Assembly (NCBI GenBank): GCA_017399865.1
Contig: JAFQAT010000011.1
Span: forward strand, 1-34,533
Reading direction: 5' to 3'
Source of the DNA: Bacteroidales bacterium
GTDB lineage: Bacteria; Bacteroidota; Bacteroidia; Bacteroidales; UBA932
DNA length: 34,533 nucleotides
A program made the position numbers and the translations under genes. The notes beneath the pieces are model-generated. The model was given only the letters and a program-made list of their open reading frames with translations, made no database searches and had not been told where the DNA came from. Shown one piece after another: positions 1 to 8,131 of the stretch (position 1 is the first letter of the stretch; every line of letters starts with the position of its first letter).

Positions 1-338
1 ACTGAAGAGAAGCCCATGTCGATACAGCTCTTGCAAGTCTCGAAAGAGTCACCGTGGTCAAGGTGAAGAACGATCTGAGGATTTGCCCAACCAAGCTCCT
101 TTGCGTACTCAACAGCACCCTCTGCCATGTAACGGAGAAGAGTCTGGTTTGCGTACTGGCGTGCGCCCTTTGAAACCTGAAGGATAACTGGAGACTTTGT
201 CTCAGCTGCAGCTGAGATGATAGCCTGAAGCTGCTCCATGTTGTTGAAGTTGAATGCTGGGATGGCATAGCCACCGTCAATTGCCTTAGCGAACATTTCC
301 TTGGTGTTCACCAGGCCGAGTTCCTTGTAAGAAATCAT
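1..338 (-). CDS. fba: Class II fructose-1,6-bisphosphate aldolase, N-terminal part (cut by window edge)
   Basis: Only the first 112 codons are present; the gene runs off the left edge. The product should cleave fructose-1,6-bisphosphate to dihydroxyacetone phosphate and glyceraldehyde-3-phosphate in glycolysis, and do the reverse in gluconeogenesis. The start reads MISYKELGLVN, followed by the family pattern GGYAIPAFNFNN near residues 22-33 and HLDHGDS near residues 92-98, where the histidines belong to the zinc site of class II aldolases. The ATG at 336-338 is the only sensible start. The gene is divergent from gmk. A possible -7 box on the minus strand, TATTTTTG, lies at 386-393, but I see no well-spaced -33 element. 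The family call is firm; the subclass cannot be settled from this fragment. Confidence 0.93.
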   Translation of the reverse strand, partial: MISYKELGLVNTKEMFAKAIDGGYAIPAFNFNNMEQLQAIISAAAETKSPVILQVSKGARQYANQTLLRYMAEGAVEYAKELGWANPQIVLHLDHGDSFETCKSCIDMGFSS

Positions 339-395
339 AATCGTATAATTTGTTTAAAAATCGTTTCGTTAACACAAAATCTTGGCAAAAATAAT

Positions 396-403
396 TAATT
401 TTG
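396..403 (+). promoter_or_regulatory. Bacteroidota-type -7 box upstream of gmk
   Basis: TAATTTTG matches the Bacteroidota -7 consensus TAnnTTTG and lies 44 bases before the gmk ATG. No TTG with the usual spacing of about 19-21 bases is visible upstream, so only the -7 half is supported. Confidence 0.5.
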
Positions 404-447
404 CGCAATATTGAAAGAATAATCCACACAAAGAACAAACATACGTC

Positions 448-1017
448 ATGAACAGGAAAGTAGTAATATTCTCAGCCCCTTCCGGAGCCGGAAAAAGCAC
501 CATAGTAAACCATCTGCTCGGACTGCATCCGGAGCTTGAATTCTCAATTTCAGCGACTTCGAGGGCTCCAAGAGGCCAGGAACAGCATGGCAAGGAGTAT
601 TATTTCTTTACTGCAGACGAGTTCCGCAGCATGATTGCAGAAGACAAGTTCGTGGAGTACGAAGAGGTATATGCCGGATCATTCTACGGCACCCTCAAAT
701 CGGAGGTCGAGCGCATCTGGGCAAAGGGGCATGTGATAATCTTCGACATCGACGTGCAGGGCGGAGTGAACCTCAAGAGGATATTCGGAGACAAGGCTTT
801 CTCAGTATTCATCCAGGCCCCTTCAGTAGAAGTTCTGCGCGAAAGACTTATAGGCAGAGGCACAGACACCCCTGAAGCTATCGAGAAGCGCGTCGCAAAG
901 GCCGCATCGGAAATGGAGTTCGCTGCAGGAAAGTTCGACCATGTACTCATAAACGACGACCTTCAGAAGGCTTTTGAAGAAGCCGAGCAGGTCATCGGAG
1001 ACTTCCTTAAGAAATAA
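448..1017 (+). CDS. gmk: Guanylate kinase
   Basis: This 189-residue protein should convert GMP and ATP to GDP and ADP in the cytoplasm, an essential purine salvage step. The N-terminus has the family P-loop SAPSGAGKST at residues 9-18. GMP-binding features follow: SATSRAPRGQEQHGKEYYF around residues 36-54 and a VEYEEVYAGSFYGT segment around 69-82. FDIDVQGG near residue 100 is also conserved, and the length is typical for bacterial Gmk. The stop overlaps the nadD start by one base (TAATG), so the two are probably translated together. The gmk-nadD order is common in Bacteroidota, usually with yicC upstream; here yicC is absent and a divergent aldolase gene takes its place. Confidence 0.97.
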   Translation: MNRKVVIFSAPSGAGKSTIVNHLLGLHPELEFSISATSRAPRGQEQHGKEYYFFTADEFRSMIAEDKFVEYEEVYAGSFYGTLKSEVERIWAKGHVIIFDIDVQGGVNLKRIFGDKAFSVFIQAPSVEVLRERLIGRGTDTPEAIEKRVAKAASEMEFAAGKFDHVLINDDLQKAFEEAEQVIGDFLKK

Positions 1018-1673
1018 TGAACATCGCAGTATACAGCGGATCATTCAATCCGTTGCACATAGGCCATCTCGCCATCATGAAATATCTTGCCGGCGAGGGA
1101 GGCTTCGACTGCGTATATCTGATAGTTTCTCCCAAGAATCCCCTGAAGGATGGCATAAGCGCCGACTCCGGAATGGATCGTTACAATGCCGCCGTAGAAG
1201 CCGTAAAACGTCATTTTCCCTCAGGGGCTGGGGACATTACGGACACCCCCGGCTTCCCTTCGGTCAGCCACCCCCTAGCCGTGGGTGGCATGTGTCCTGC
1301 ATGTTCCCCAGCCCCTGAGGGAAAGGTGAAGGTTGATGACATAGAACTCAGAATGCCGGCGCCACACTACACGATCAGGACCCTTGACGCTCTACGCGAA
1401 CGCGAGCCGGAAAACACATTCACCCTCGTGATGGGCGCAGACAACCTGGCAGACATACGCAGATGGCGAGACTACAGCCGCATCCTCAAGGAATACGGAG
1501 CGGCCGTCTATCCGCGCAAAGGATTCAACCTCGACATGATCATCAAGGACCTTACGGAAGAAGACCCTTCGTTCAGAATCAGTGTCATGAAAGCAGAAAT
1601 GGTCGACATTTCGTCGACCACTATCCGCAATGCCATGGCAGAGGGACAGGACATGTCCCGATGGCTTATGTAA
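1017..1673 (+). CDS. nadD: Nicotinate-nucleotide adenylyltransferase carrying an in-frame palindromic insertion
   Basis: NadD adenylates nicotinate mononucleotide to deamido-NAD in cytoplasmic NAD synthesis. The nucleotidyltransferase signature GSFNPLHIGH is at residues 8-17 and ISSTTIR at 198-204, with MGADNL in the middle, so both ends of the active site are intact. The protein is 218 residues, about 20-35 more than I expect for Bacteroidota NadD. The excess lies at residues 67-103, encoded by the palindromic element at 1215-1324. As I recall homologues, the helix ending at AVKRH is followed almost at once by the strand starting near VKVDDIELRMPAPHYT, so the insert sits at a loop. The frame is kept and no stop is introduced. 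The gene's stop abuts the stop of the convergent HerA-like gene with no spacer. Whether the enzyme works with the insert is unknown. Confidence 0.93.
   Translation: MNIAVYSGSFNPLHIGHLAIMKYLAGEGGFDCVYLIVSPKNPLKDGISADSGMDRYNAAVEAVKRHFPSGAGDITDTPGFPSVSHPLAVGGMCPACSPAPEGKVKVDDIELRMPAPHYTIRTLDALREREPENTFTLVMGADNLADIRRWRDYSRILKEYGAAVYPRKGFNLDMIIKDLTEEDPSFRISVMKAEMVDISSTTIRNAMAEGQDMSRWLM
1215..1324. repeat. 110-base nested palindromic element inserted in frame in nadD
   Basis: The ends are a perfect 20-base inverted repeat: TTTCCCTCAGGGGCTGGGGA at 1215-1234 and its reverse complement at 1305-1324. Inside, CAT at 1235-1237 pairs with ATG at 1301-1303 past a one-base bulge. After a 3x3 internal loop, GGACAC (1241-1246) pairs with GTGTCC (1292-1297). 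GCCACCC (1267-1273) and GGGTGGC (1283-1289) form an inner 7-bp hairpin. The element is clearly GC-richer than its surroundings. In the nadD frame it encodes residues 67-103, from FPSGAGD to SPAPEGK. I found no second copy in this window and no clear target-site duplication. It is either a mobile or repeated palindromic unit or a lineage-specific structured insertion; copy number in the genome would decide. Confidence 0.8.
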
Positions 1674-3260
1674 CTATTTCAGCAGAGTTCCAAGAACGCT
1701 GCGGGTGAGCTGGCGTGTCGCAGTACGTGCGGCAGATCCTACAGCCTTTCCTGCTATATCCTTGGCAGTCGTCTTCGACTTCTTTCCGGTTACCTTCTTA
1801 GACACCTCGCTGCCTATGGAGCTTGTCACGCTTGTGACCATGGCACCTACTACGGCTCCAACTATGCCCTTCAGTAATCCGCCGCCTCTGCCTGACTTCT
1901 TTTCCTTGACAGCCTGCTCTTCCGCCTCCGCAGCGGCAGCGGCTTCTGCTGCCTCCTGCTCGGCCTTGAGAGCTGCCTCAGCCTCTTCCATCAGCACCTC
2001 GAAAGCGCTTTCGCGGTCGATGACATTATCATATTTGCCATAAAGACGGGACTGGTTGATGATCTGTCCGCGCTGACCTTCCGTCACGGCTCCTATCTGA
2101 CTGAGAGGGAATAGAATCTTTGCGCGCTCCACCATTGACGGCGCACCCTTTTCATCAAGGAACGACACAAGAGCCTCACCGGTGCCGAGCTCCATAATGG
2201 CATCTGCCGTCTTGAATGCCGGATTTGCCCTGAATGTCTCTGCAGCTGTCTTGACCGCTTTCTGGTCCTTTGGAGTAAAGGCACGCAGAGCATGCTGAAC
2301 ACGGTTTCCAAGCTGACCGAGGATTTCCTCAGGAATATCAGTCGGACTCTGTGTCACGAAATATACTCCGACCCCCTTGCTTCGGATAAGTCTCACGACC
2401 TGCTCGATCTTGTCCACAAGAGCCTTGGAAGTCTCATCGAAAAGCATATGCGCCTCATCAAAGAAGAACACAAGTTTCGGAAGTTCCATGTCGCCCACTT
2501 CAGGAAGCCTTGCATAAAGCTCCGAAAGAAGCCACAGAAGGAAGGTCGAATAAAGTTTCGGCTGGAGCATGAGTCTGTCGGCCGCAAGGACATTAAGCAC
2601 ACCCTTGCCCTGCTCGCTCTGGAGAAGGTCGTATATGTCGAATGACGGTTCTGCAAAGAACTTGTCCGCGCCCTGGTTCTCAAGAGTGAGAAGAGCCCTC
2701 TGGATCGCTCCTACGCTTTGCGAGGTAATGTTGCCGTATGCAGCCGTATACTGCTTTGCATTCTCTGCCACATAGTTCAGCATGGAGCGCAGGTCCTTCA
2801 TGTCTATCAGGAGAAGTCCCCTGTCATCCGCTATCCTGAAAACGATATTGAGCACGCCTTCCTGTGTCTCGTTAAGTCCGAGCAGACGGGACAGGAGCTG
2901 TGGTCCCATGTCAGACACTGTGGTCCTCATAGGATGGCCCTGTTCTCCGAACACATCAAAGAAACGTACCGGGCAAGAGCCGAACTCAGGAGACGTGATG
3001 CCGAACTCGGCACATCTCTTCTCAATGAATCCGCTCATGGATCCTGTCTGGCTGATGCCGGAAAGGTCTCCCTTCATGTCAGCCATGAAACATGGCACTC
3101 CTGCCTGGGAAAAGGTTTCGGCCAGCACCTGAAGGGTAACGGTCTTTCCTGTACCTGTAGCACCGGCTATAAGTCCGTGGCGGTTCGCCATCTTTCCGCA
3201 GATTGAAATAGGGCCGTTCGGGCCGTGGGCCACATACAGGCCGTGTTCCTTTGTATACAT
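1674..3260 (-). CDS. HerA/FtsK-like P-loop ATPase, DUF853 (HerA_C) family
   Basis: The protein has 528 residues and is a predicted ATP-driven DNA-processing or translocase-type ATPase of the DUF853 branch of HerA proteins; the precise role of this branch is not established. Walker A is GATGTGKT at residues 33-40, directly after a short N-terminal strand region. [10 protein letters not shown] follows near residue 60. A Walker B-like strand, [12 protein letters not shown], lies near residues 257-268, and [30 protein letters not shown] near 300-330 is typical of the family. The last 110 residues are different: an Ala/Glu-rich likely coiled coil (about 420-452), then a Gly-rich hydrophobic stretch [17 protein letters not shown] and a basic tail. 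The gene starts four bases after the SulP stop and is the last gene of the leftward block. Family confidence is high, function low. Confidence 0.9.
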   Translation of the reverse strand: MYTKEHGLYVAHGPNGPISICGKMANRHGLIAGATGTGKTVTLQVLAETFSQAGVPCFMADMKGDLSGISQTGSMSGFIEKRCAEFGITSPEFGSCPVRFFDVFGEQGHPMRTTVSDMGPQLLSRLLGLNETQEGVLNIVFRIADDRGLLLIDMKDLRSMLNYVAENAKQYTAAYGNITSQSVGAIQRALLTLENQGADKFFAEPSFDIYDLLQSEQGKGVLNVLAADRLMLQPKLYSTFLLWLLSELYARLPEVGDMELPKLVFFFDEAHMLFDETSKALVDKIEQVVRLIRSKGVGVYFVTQSPTDIPEEILGQLGNRVQHALRAFTPKDQKAVKTAAETFRANPAFKTADAIMELGTGEALVSFLDEKGAPSMVERAKILFPLSQIGAVTEGQRGQIINQSRLYGKYDNVIDRESAFEVLMEEAEAALKAEQEAAEAAAAAEAEEQAVKEKKSGRGGGLLKGIVGAVVGAMVTSVTSSIGSEVSKKVTGKKSKTTAKDIAGKAVGSAARTATRQLTRSVLGTLLK

Positions 3261-3264
3261 ATAT

Positions 3265-4974
3265 TTATTTCTTTACAAGTGACGTCGCTTTTTCAAGAGC
3301 CGGAATAATGTGAGGGAAGATGTTCTCAACACCTATTTCTTTATCTACTCCGAACTTATGAAGAGACGCCTGGACTTTCTCGGTAACACCTGAAAGTATT
3401 ACGGTCACTCCCCTCTTGCGTGTACGTTCGCAGAGATTCCTGAGGTTGTTCACTCCTGTAGAGTCGATGAACGGAACCTTCCTCATCCTTATTATTCGAA
3501 CCTTGGCTCCCTTGCTCTTCATCTTCTCAAGTTCCTCGAAACGGCTCGCCAGTCCGAAGAAGAAAGGACCGTTGATTTCATATACCTCGACCCCGTCCGG
3601 GATATCAAGGCGGTCCGTATCTTCCATGGCCGCTTTTTCCGGGTCTTCAGTTGCAGCGACGCTATGTTCCTGGAGCACATTGATTTCCGAAGTCTCCATG
3701 ACACGGCGCACGAAAAGCACAATGGCCAGAAGAACACCGACCTCGATTGCAACCGTAAGGTCTACAATCACTGTCAGGAAGAATGTAATCAGAAGCACGG
3801 ACACGTCCGACTTGTCTCCACGAAGAAGATACTTGAACGTCTTCCATTCGCTCATGTTGTATGCGACCTGAACAAGGATGGCAGCCAGACATGAAAGCGG
3901 AATATATACCGCATATGGCATAAGGAACAGATAGATAAGAAGAAGCACAACAGCATGTATGATACCGGTGAGAGGAGTCTTTCCGCCGTTGTTGATGCTT
4001 GCCATGGTCCTGGCAAGAGCTCCTGTTGCAGGAATTCCGCCGAACAGAGGCGTAATGATATTGGCGATTCCCTGACCGATGAGCTCGGTGTTGGCATGAT
4101 GCTGCTTTCCTGTGGCACCGTCAGCCACCATGGCCGCAAGAAGAGACTCAATCGCACAAAGGATCGCTATCGTGAATGCAGGGGACACCAGTCCCTTGAT
4201 GGTTTCGAAATCGAATTCAGGTGCTACAGGCTTCGGCATCGGAAGGCCGTTCGCGAGTTCCGGGAACTTGGAACCGATCGTAGCCAGATCCACTCCTGCA
4301 AACTTGTTCAGGAGTACGGACACTACCGTTCCGACAATCAGAGCTATGAGAGATCCGGGAATCTTCTTTGTCACCTTGCTCCAGCTGAAGCATATGATCA
4401 GACAGGCCATGCTCATGGCGAACTCCACCCAGTCGATGCTGCCGATGTTCTGGAAATAGCATCCCCACTGAGGAATGAATCCTGCAGGAACCTGAAGGTC
4501 AAGAGGCAGTCCGAAGAAGTCCTTCATCTGGGTAGAGAAGATCGTCAGTGCAATACCGCTTGTGAATCCTACTACAATAGGATAGGGAATGAACTTGAAT
4601 ATGACACCCATCCTGCACACACCCATGACAACAAGGAAGACTCCTGCCATGATTGTCGCGATTATGAGTCCATGCATGCCGTACTGGCTGACAATTCCCG
4701 CCACAATGACTATGAATGCTCCGGTCGGGCCTCCGATAAGGAAGTTCGAGCCTCCGAAGAATGATATGAGGAAACCTGCAACGATTGCAGTTATCAGTCC
4801 CTGCTGAGGGGTCACACCGCTGGCTATACCGAAAGCGATGGCAAGAGGAAGGGCGATGATGCCGACAATGATTCCGGCAATCAGGTCTGATGTGAATTTC
4901 TTGCTGTCATACCTGCCCTTGCCGAACATTCCGAAAAGTTTCGGTTGGAATACTTCTTTAAGGTTAAGTTTCAT
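3265..4974 (-). CDS. SulP-family inorganic anion transporter with C-terminal STAS domain
   Basis: This 569-residue inner-membrane protein is a SulP (SLC26-like) transporter, probably moving sulfate, bicarbonate or a related anion; the substrate cannot be read from the sequence. The N-terminus has the family signature [31 protein letters not shown] from about residue 30. About 10-12 hydrophobic segments follow up to residue 420, including [14 protein letters not shown] and the loop [27 protein letters not shown]. The cytoplasmic C-terminus from about residue 460 is a STAS domain ([19 protein letters not shown], then [19 protein letters not shown]). The gene is 21 bases downstream of rsmD and four bases upstream of the HerA-like gene, all on the minus strand. 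A long open frame on the plus strand at 3955-4764 is a shadow of this gene. Confidence 0.94.
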   Translation of the reverse strand: MKLNLKEVFQPKLFGMFGKGRYDSKKFTSDLIAGIIVGIIALPLAIAFGIASGVTPQQGLITAIVAGFLISFFGGSNFLIGGPTGAFIVIVAGIVSQYGMHGLIIATIMAGVFLVVMGVCRMGVIFKFIPYPIVVGFTSGIALTIFSTQMKDFFGLPLDLQVPAGFIPQWGCYFQNIGSIDWVEFAMSMACLIICFSWSKVTKKIPGSLIALIVGTVVSVLLNKFAGVDLATIGSKFPELANGLPMPKPVAPEFDFETIKGLVSPAFTIAILCAIESLLAAMVADGATGKQHHANTELIGQGIANIITPLFGGIPATGALARTMASINNGGKTPLTGIIHAVVLLLIYLFLMPYAVYIPLSCLAAILVQVAYNMSEWKTFKYLLRGDKSDVSVLLITFFLTVIVDLTVAIEVGVLLAIVLFVRRVMETSEINVLQEHSVAATEDPEKAAMEDTDRLDIPDGVEVYEINGPFFFGLASRFEELEKMKSKGAKVRIIRMRKVPFIDSTGVNNLRNLCERTRKRGVTVILSGVTEKVQASLHKFGVDKEIGVENIFPHIIPALEKATSLVKK

Positions 4975-4995
4975 AACTACACTAACTGATATACA

Positions 4996-5532
4996 CTACT
5001 TTTTTTCAAAAAACGAAAAATGGACATTGCCATATTTCTTTTCCTTCACAAAGAAGGGATGGGATTCGAAATTGAATTCATCCGGATGCTCGAGGATGAA
5101 GTATGCACCCGGATGGAGAATGTCTTTTGCGAAGACCTTGTCCGGAATATCGGCCAGACCGTCAATCGCATATGGAGGATCGGCGAATACCAGGTCGAAC
5201 TTCTCATGACAGATATCAAGGAACTCGAAGACATTATGGCGGACGACAGTCAGATTGTCCATTCCGAACTTTGCCGCCTGAGACTTGATGAAATTCGCAT
5301 GAAGGGGAAGCATCTCGACGCAATATACCCGCGACGCCCCTCTGGATGCGAATTCGTATGAAATGGCACCGGTACCGCCGAAAAGATCCAGAACCTGAAG
5401 TCCCTCCATCTCATACTCGTTGTTAAGTATGTTGAACAGGCCTTCCTTGGCAAAATCTGTCGTCGGTCTTGCCTTGTATCCTTGCGGAGGCAAGATCGTC
5501 TTTCCCTTAAATTTTCCTCCGATTATCCTCAT
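4996..5532 (-). CDS. rsmD: 16S rRNA (guanine(966)-N(2))-methyltransferase RsmD
   Basis: RsmD methylates G966 of 16S rRNA in the assembled small subunit, using S-adenosylmethionine. The protein has 178 residues, a normal length. The start MRIIGGKFKGKTILPP and RPTTDFAKEGLFNIL (about residues 22-36) are diagnostic. The SAM-binding LDLFGGTGAISYEFASRG is at 48-65 and the catalytic DPPY motif at 118-121. The gene begins two bases after the stop of the DUF3822 gene, a pairing that I recall as common in Bacteroidota. The C-terminus is Lys/Phe-rich (EKKYGNVHFSFFEKK). Confidence 0.95.
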   Translation of the reverse strand: MRIIGGKFKGKTILPPQGYKARPTTDFAKEGLFNILNNEYEMEGLQVLDLFGGTGAISYEFASRGASRVYCVEMLPLHANFIKSQAAKFGMDNLTVVRHNVFEFLDICHEKFDLVFADPPYAIDGLADIPDKVFAKDILHPGAYFILEHPDEFNFESHPFFVKEKKYGNVHFSFFEKK

Positions 5533-5534
5533 GC

Positions 5535-6215
5535 CTACACAAGTTCAACATTCTTGAAATAACGGTAAAGGGACATCTCGTCCTCCTCAGACAAAGGAGT
5601 ACGGAAACAGATAGTGGACACTTCCGGATTCAGCTGAAGATTCTTCAAGGCAAGGAAGATGAAGTACTGAGCAGTAGTGAAGTCCGGAGCCTGAAAGGAA
5701 TTGCACAGCATGAGGCTACGCCCCTGAGCGATCACAAGGTAAAGGATGCCATCCATATAGGAGGCCAGTATCTTGTTGTAGTCCTGAAGGTCGAGCACCG
5801 ATCTGAGCATGAAATACATTTCCGGCAGAGGGAGGCTCTTGTTGCCGTCCCTTTCCAGAACGGTTTCGGAAACAGCCCTTGACAGGGTTTCGCCGATATT
5901 GTTGGAATAGACCAGAGATGCACCAAATTCAGGAACATGAACAGAAGAGACTTCATCGTTCATAGCCACATCTGCGACCGGACGAAGCATACGGGCTGTA
6001 TCCGAGTCATCATGGAACTGATCAGGCACCAGAGTCACCTTTGGGGTAAAGACCGATATCTCCACCTTGTCGTACCGCTGAAGAAACTCCGGAGTACTGA
6101 ATATGCGTTCGGCAGACATCCATGGCGACGTCCTGACTTCGTCGGCTGTCTGTATTTTAAAAGAATATCCACTCAAGCCGACTTGAATGGATATCCTGTC
6201 TGTATTCTGCGACAT
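5535..6215 (-). CDS. DUF3822 family protein
   Basis: This conserved Bacteroidota protein of unknown function has 226 residues from the chosen ATG at 6213-6215 (MSQNTDRISIQVGLSGYSFKI). A longer open frame reaches 6368, but its first 51 residues are Ser/Thr-rich, look non-coding and overlap the upstream gene by more than 100 bases, so I reject that start. Family features include LSGYSFKI at the start and FTPKVTLVPDQFHDD in the first half. LYLVIAQGRSLMLCNSFQAPDFTTAQYFIFLALKNLQLNPE in the second half suggests an actin/ATPase-like fold, as has been proposed for some members; that is inference. There is no signal peptide or membrane segment. The gene lies between an unknown membrane protein and rsmD, all tightly spaced. 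Confidence 0.85.
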   Translation of the reverse strand: MSQNTDRISIQVGLSGYSFKIQTADEVRTSPWMSAERIFSTPEFLQRYDKVEISVFTPKVTLVPDQFHDDSDTARMLRPVADVAMNDEVSSVHVPEFGASLVYSNNIGETLSRAVSETVLERDGNKSLPLPEMYFMLRSVLDLQDYNKILASYMDGILYLVIAQGRSLMLCNSFQAPDFTTAQYFIFLALKNLQLNPEVSTICFRTPLSEEDEMSLYRYFKNVELV

Positions 6216-6252
6216 AGCAATAGAATTTAAAGCCAGCGCATTGCGGGATATA

Positions 6253-6960
6253 TTACTCCCAGTTACCTGCGTTGTTGTTAGGAGCGTCGATGCTTCCGAC
6301 CATGAGACCCTTGTAATGTCCCTTATCTTCCTGCTCGGCGTCGAGGTTGATGCGGAGCTGGTTGTCAAGACCTCTGAGGAGGCTCTTGTAAGGCATCTTG
6401 GCCTCGAAGAGAGGAACGTTCACACCTGATACCTTCTTGATGGTAGATGCAAGGATCACAGTGTCACCGCCGCTGAAAGGAATGTATGCGAGAGAGTCTA
6501 CCACAAAGCCAGGACGGCTGTTGAAGATGGTGTCCTTCACCGCAATCTCGCTTGTCACCTGGAACACGAGGTTCTGCTCGCCTGCAAGATAGAGTTCGTG
6601 AAGCTTCTCGTTGAGCTTGTCACCCTTGAGATTACGATACTTCTTCTTGATCTTGTCAGTGTGTGCCATTGCAAGAGAGTCATCCTTTGATCCTACCTGG
6701 AGAGCGATCTTCATCTTGCCTTCGTTGTAGAAGAGGATGAGGGAATCCATTGTTGAAGCATAGCGTGCGTTCACGTTCTTGTACGCAACCTGAAGGTCAC
6801 GGATGTCCTTCAGACGCTGAACTGCAACTTCTGTACGATAAGCCTTGTGCTTGTTGAATTCCACAGGCTCCATGATACTCTTTACAAGAAAAAAAGTCAA
6901 TCCTACGATGCATGCAGGGAGGATTAAGTAGGTAAATACCTTTCTAATAATTGAACCCAT
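6253..6960 (-). CDS. Conserved Bacteroidales single-pass membrane protein of unknown function
   Basis: I do not recognise a named family for this 235-residue protein. Residues 8-27 (VFTYLILPACIVGLTFFLVK) form one membrane anchor. A largely polar, Lys-rich helical region follows (about 30-130: LKDIRDLQVAYKNVNARYASTMDSLILFYNEGKM). The C-terminal half has beta-like segments, such as DTIFNSRPGFVVDSLAYIPFSGGDTVILAST. The anchor-plus-helix layout recalls small inner-membrane scaffold proteins, but there is no motif to support a function. It is the first gene of a leftward block with DUF3822 and rsmD and has a good promoter just upstream (6999-7006). The ATG at 6958-6960 is the only reasonable start. 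Its reading frame and length look genuine. Confidence 0.8.
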   Translation of the reverse strand: MGSIIRKVFTYLILPACIVGLTFFLVKSIMEPVEFNKHKAYRTEVAVQRLKDIRDLQVAYKNVNARYASTMDSLILFYNEGKMKIALQVGSKDDSLAMAHTDKIKKKYRNLKGDKLNEKLHELYLAGEQNLVFQVTSEIAVKDTIFNSRPGFVVDSLAYIPFSGGDTVILASTIKKVSGVNVPLFEAKMPYKSLLRGLDNQLRINLDAEQEDKGHYKGLMVGSIDAPNNNAGNWE

Positions 6961-6998
6961 TATTTTAGTGTTTTATTTTTCTTTTTCTAAATTCCGGA

Positions 6999-7029
6999 CA
7001 AAGTTATGAAATTGATTTATGAAATGCAA
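6999..7029 (-). promoter_or_regulatory. Promoter of the leftward DUF3822-rsmD-sulP block
   Basis: On the minus strand, a -7 box TAACTTTG (6999-7006) fits TAnnTTTG. A TTG at 7027-7029 lies 20 bases upstream, the spacing expected for the Bacteroidota primary sigma factor. It overlaps the opposing nrnA promoter region, so the two transcription units start from interleaved sites. Confidence 0.65.
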
Positions 7030-7046
7030 TATAATTTGTAATTTTG
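7012..7046 (+). promoter_or_regulatory. Promoter of nrnA, which fixes its start codon
   Basis: The -7 box TAATTTTG is at 7039-7046. The nearest upstream TTG is at 7012-7014 with a rather long 24-base spacer, so the -33 half is weak. Transcription should start near 7050. That rules out the upstream ATG at 7019 and supports the ATG at 7073. Confidence 0.55.
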
Positions 7047-7072
7047 CACCATCAAAAATAACGACAAAAACG

Positions 7073-8131
7073 ATGAAAGACATCAATTCAGGCACCATAT
7101 GCACATTTGAAAGAATGACTGGCGAGGCAGAAAGCATCTGCATCGTGACTCATATGAAGCCGGATGGGGACGCAATCGGAAGCTCTGTCGCCATGTATCA
7201 TTTCCTAAAGAAGCAGGGAAAGAAGCCAAGGATCATCCTCAACGACCCCTACCCTTCGTACCTTTCCTTCCTTGTAACGGAAGACATGTCGGACGACATC
7301 ATGACATATGATGGAAAACCGCTCGAAGCATGTGAGGCGATAAAAGGAAGCGACCTGATCATCTGCCTGGATTTCAACGCATTCCACAGGACGGACAACC
7401 TTGAGGTTCCCCTCGCGGAAGCGACAGGAAAGAAGATTCTCATAGACCATCACCTGAACCCTTCAAGAGAGCTTTTCGACCTTTCCTTTTCAGAGACTGA
7501 GATATCGTCGGCATCAGAACTTCTATATCAGATCCTCATACGTACTTCACAGACAGGCAACGACGCCTGCAGGCTGGGCATGGAATGCGCCCGGGCCTTG
7601 ATGACGGGAATGACGACAGACACCAACAACTTTGCGAATTCAGTTTTCCCGTCCACTCTCCACATGGCTTCGGACCTTCTGGCGGCCGGAACGGACAGGG
7701 ACTACATTCTGAACCGGCTGTACAACCAGTACGGTGAGAACAGGCTCAGACTGATGGGACACATGATGAAGGACCTGATGAAGATTACCCCGGACGGCGT
7801 GGCATACATCGTGCTTGACAGACAGACCATGGAAGAATACGGGACAGAGGAAGGGGACACGGAAGGATTCGTGAACATGCCGCTGTCCATCGCAGATGTC
7901 AGGATGAGCATTCTCGCAAAGGAAGACGAAGACAGGGTAAGGATATCAATCCGGTCAAAGAGAGGGACATCAGCCAACATGTGCGCAAGGCGCTTCTTCA
8001 ACGGGGGCGGTCATGAGAACGCGGCAGGCGGACGCCTGCATGTGCCAGGCGACGTGAAGGACATGGCGGAAGCCGGAGCATATATAGAAAGGGTTACACA
8101 CATATTTCTGAATGATGAAAAGAGCTGTTAA
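7073..8131 (+). CDS. nrnA: DHH-family phosphoesterase, NrnA-like (nanoRNase / pAp phosphatase type)
   Basis: This 352-residue cytoplasmic protein is expected to degrade very short RNAs or linear dinucleotides and possibly 3'-phosphoadenosine-5'-phosphate. The DHH domain shows HMKPDGDAIGSS (residues 27-38, metal-binding D31 and D33), CLDFNAFHR, the name-giving DHHLNP, and GMTTDTNNF. The C-terminal DHHA1 domain has the substrate-binding GGGHENAAGGRL near the end. I use the ATG at 7073 because the frame's earlier ATG at 7019 lies before the predicted transcription start. The last 20 bases overlap the start of the FKBP lipoprotein gene. The symbol reflects family resemblance; its exact substrate range is not shown by sequence. 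Confidence 0.92.
   Translation: MKDINSGTICTFERMTGEAESICIVTHMKPDGDAIGSSVAMYHFLKKQGKKPRIILNDPYPSYLSFLVTEDMSDDIMTYDGKPLEACEAIKGSDLIICLDFNAFHRTDNLEVPLAEATGKKILIDHHLNPSRELFDLSFSETEISSASELLYQILIRTSQTGNDACRLGMECARALMTGMTTDTNNFANSVFPSTLHMASDLLAAGTDRDYILNRLYNQYGENRLRLMGHMMKDLMKITPDGVAYIVLDRQTMEEYGTEEGDTEGFVNMPLSIADVRMSILAKEDEDRVRISIRSKRGTSANMCARRFFNGGGHENAAGGRLHVPGDVKDMAEAGAYIERVTHIFLNDEKSC

Noticed and set aside
974-1318. A plus-strand frame running through the nadD palindrome from within gmk
   Set aside because: It is out of frame with both gmk and nadD, the translation is Arg/Ser-rich, and it ends just inside the element. It is a by-product of GC-rich sequence.
3955-4764. A 269-codon open frame on the plus strand
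   Set aside because: It lies entirely antisense to the SulP gene, and its translation is His/Arg/Cys-rich without family features. It is a shadow of the real coding frame.
6216-6368. N-terminal extension of the DUF3822 protein
   Set aside because: The 51 extra residues are Ser/Thr-rich and overlap the upstream gene heavily. The ATG at 6215 gives the usual family start.
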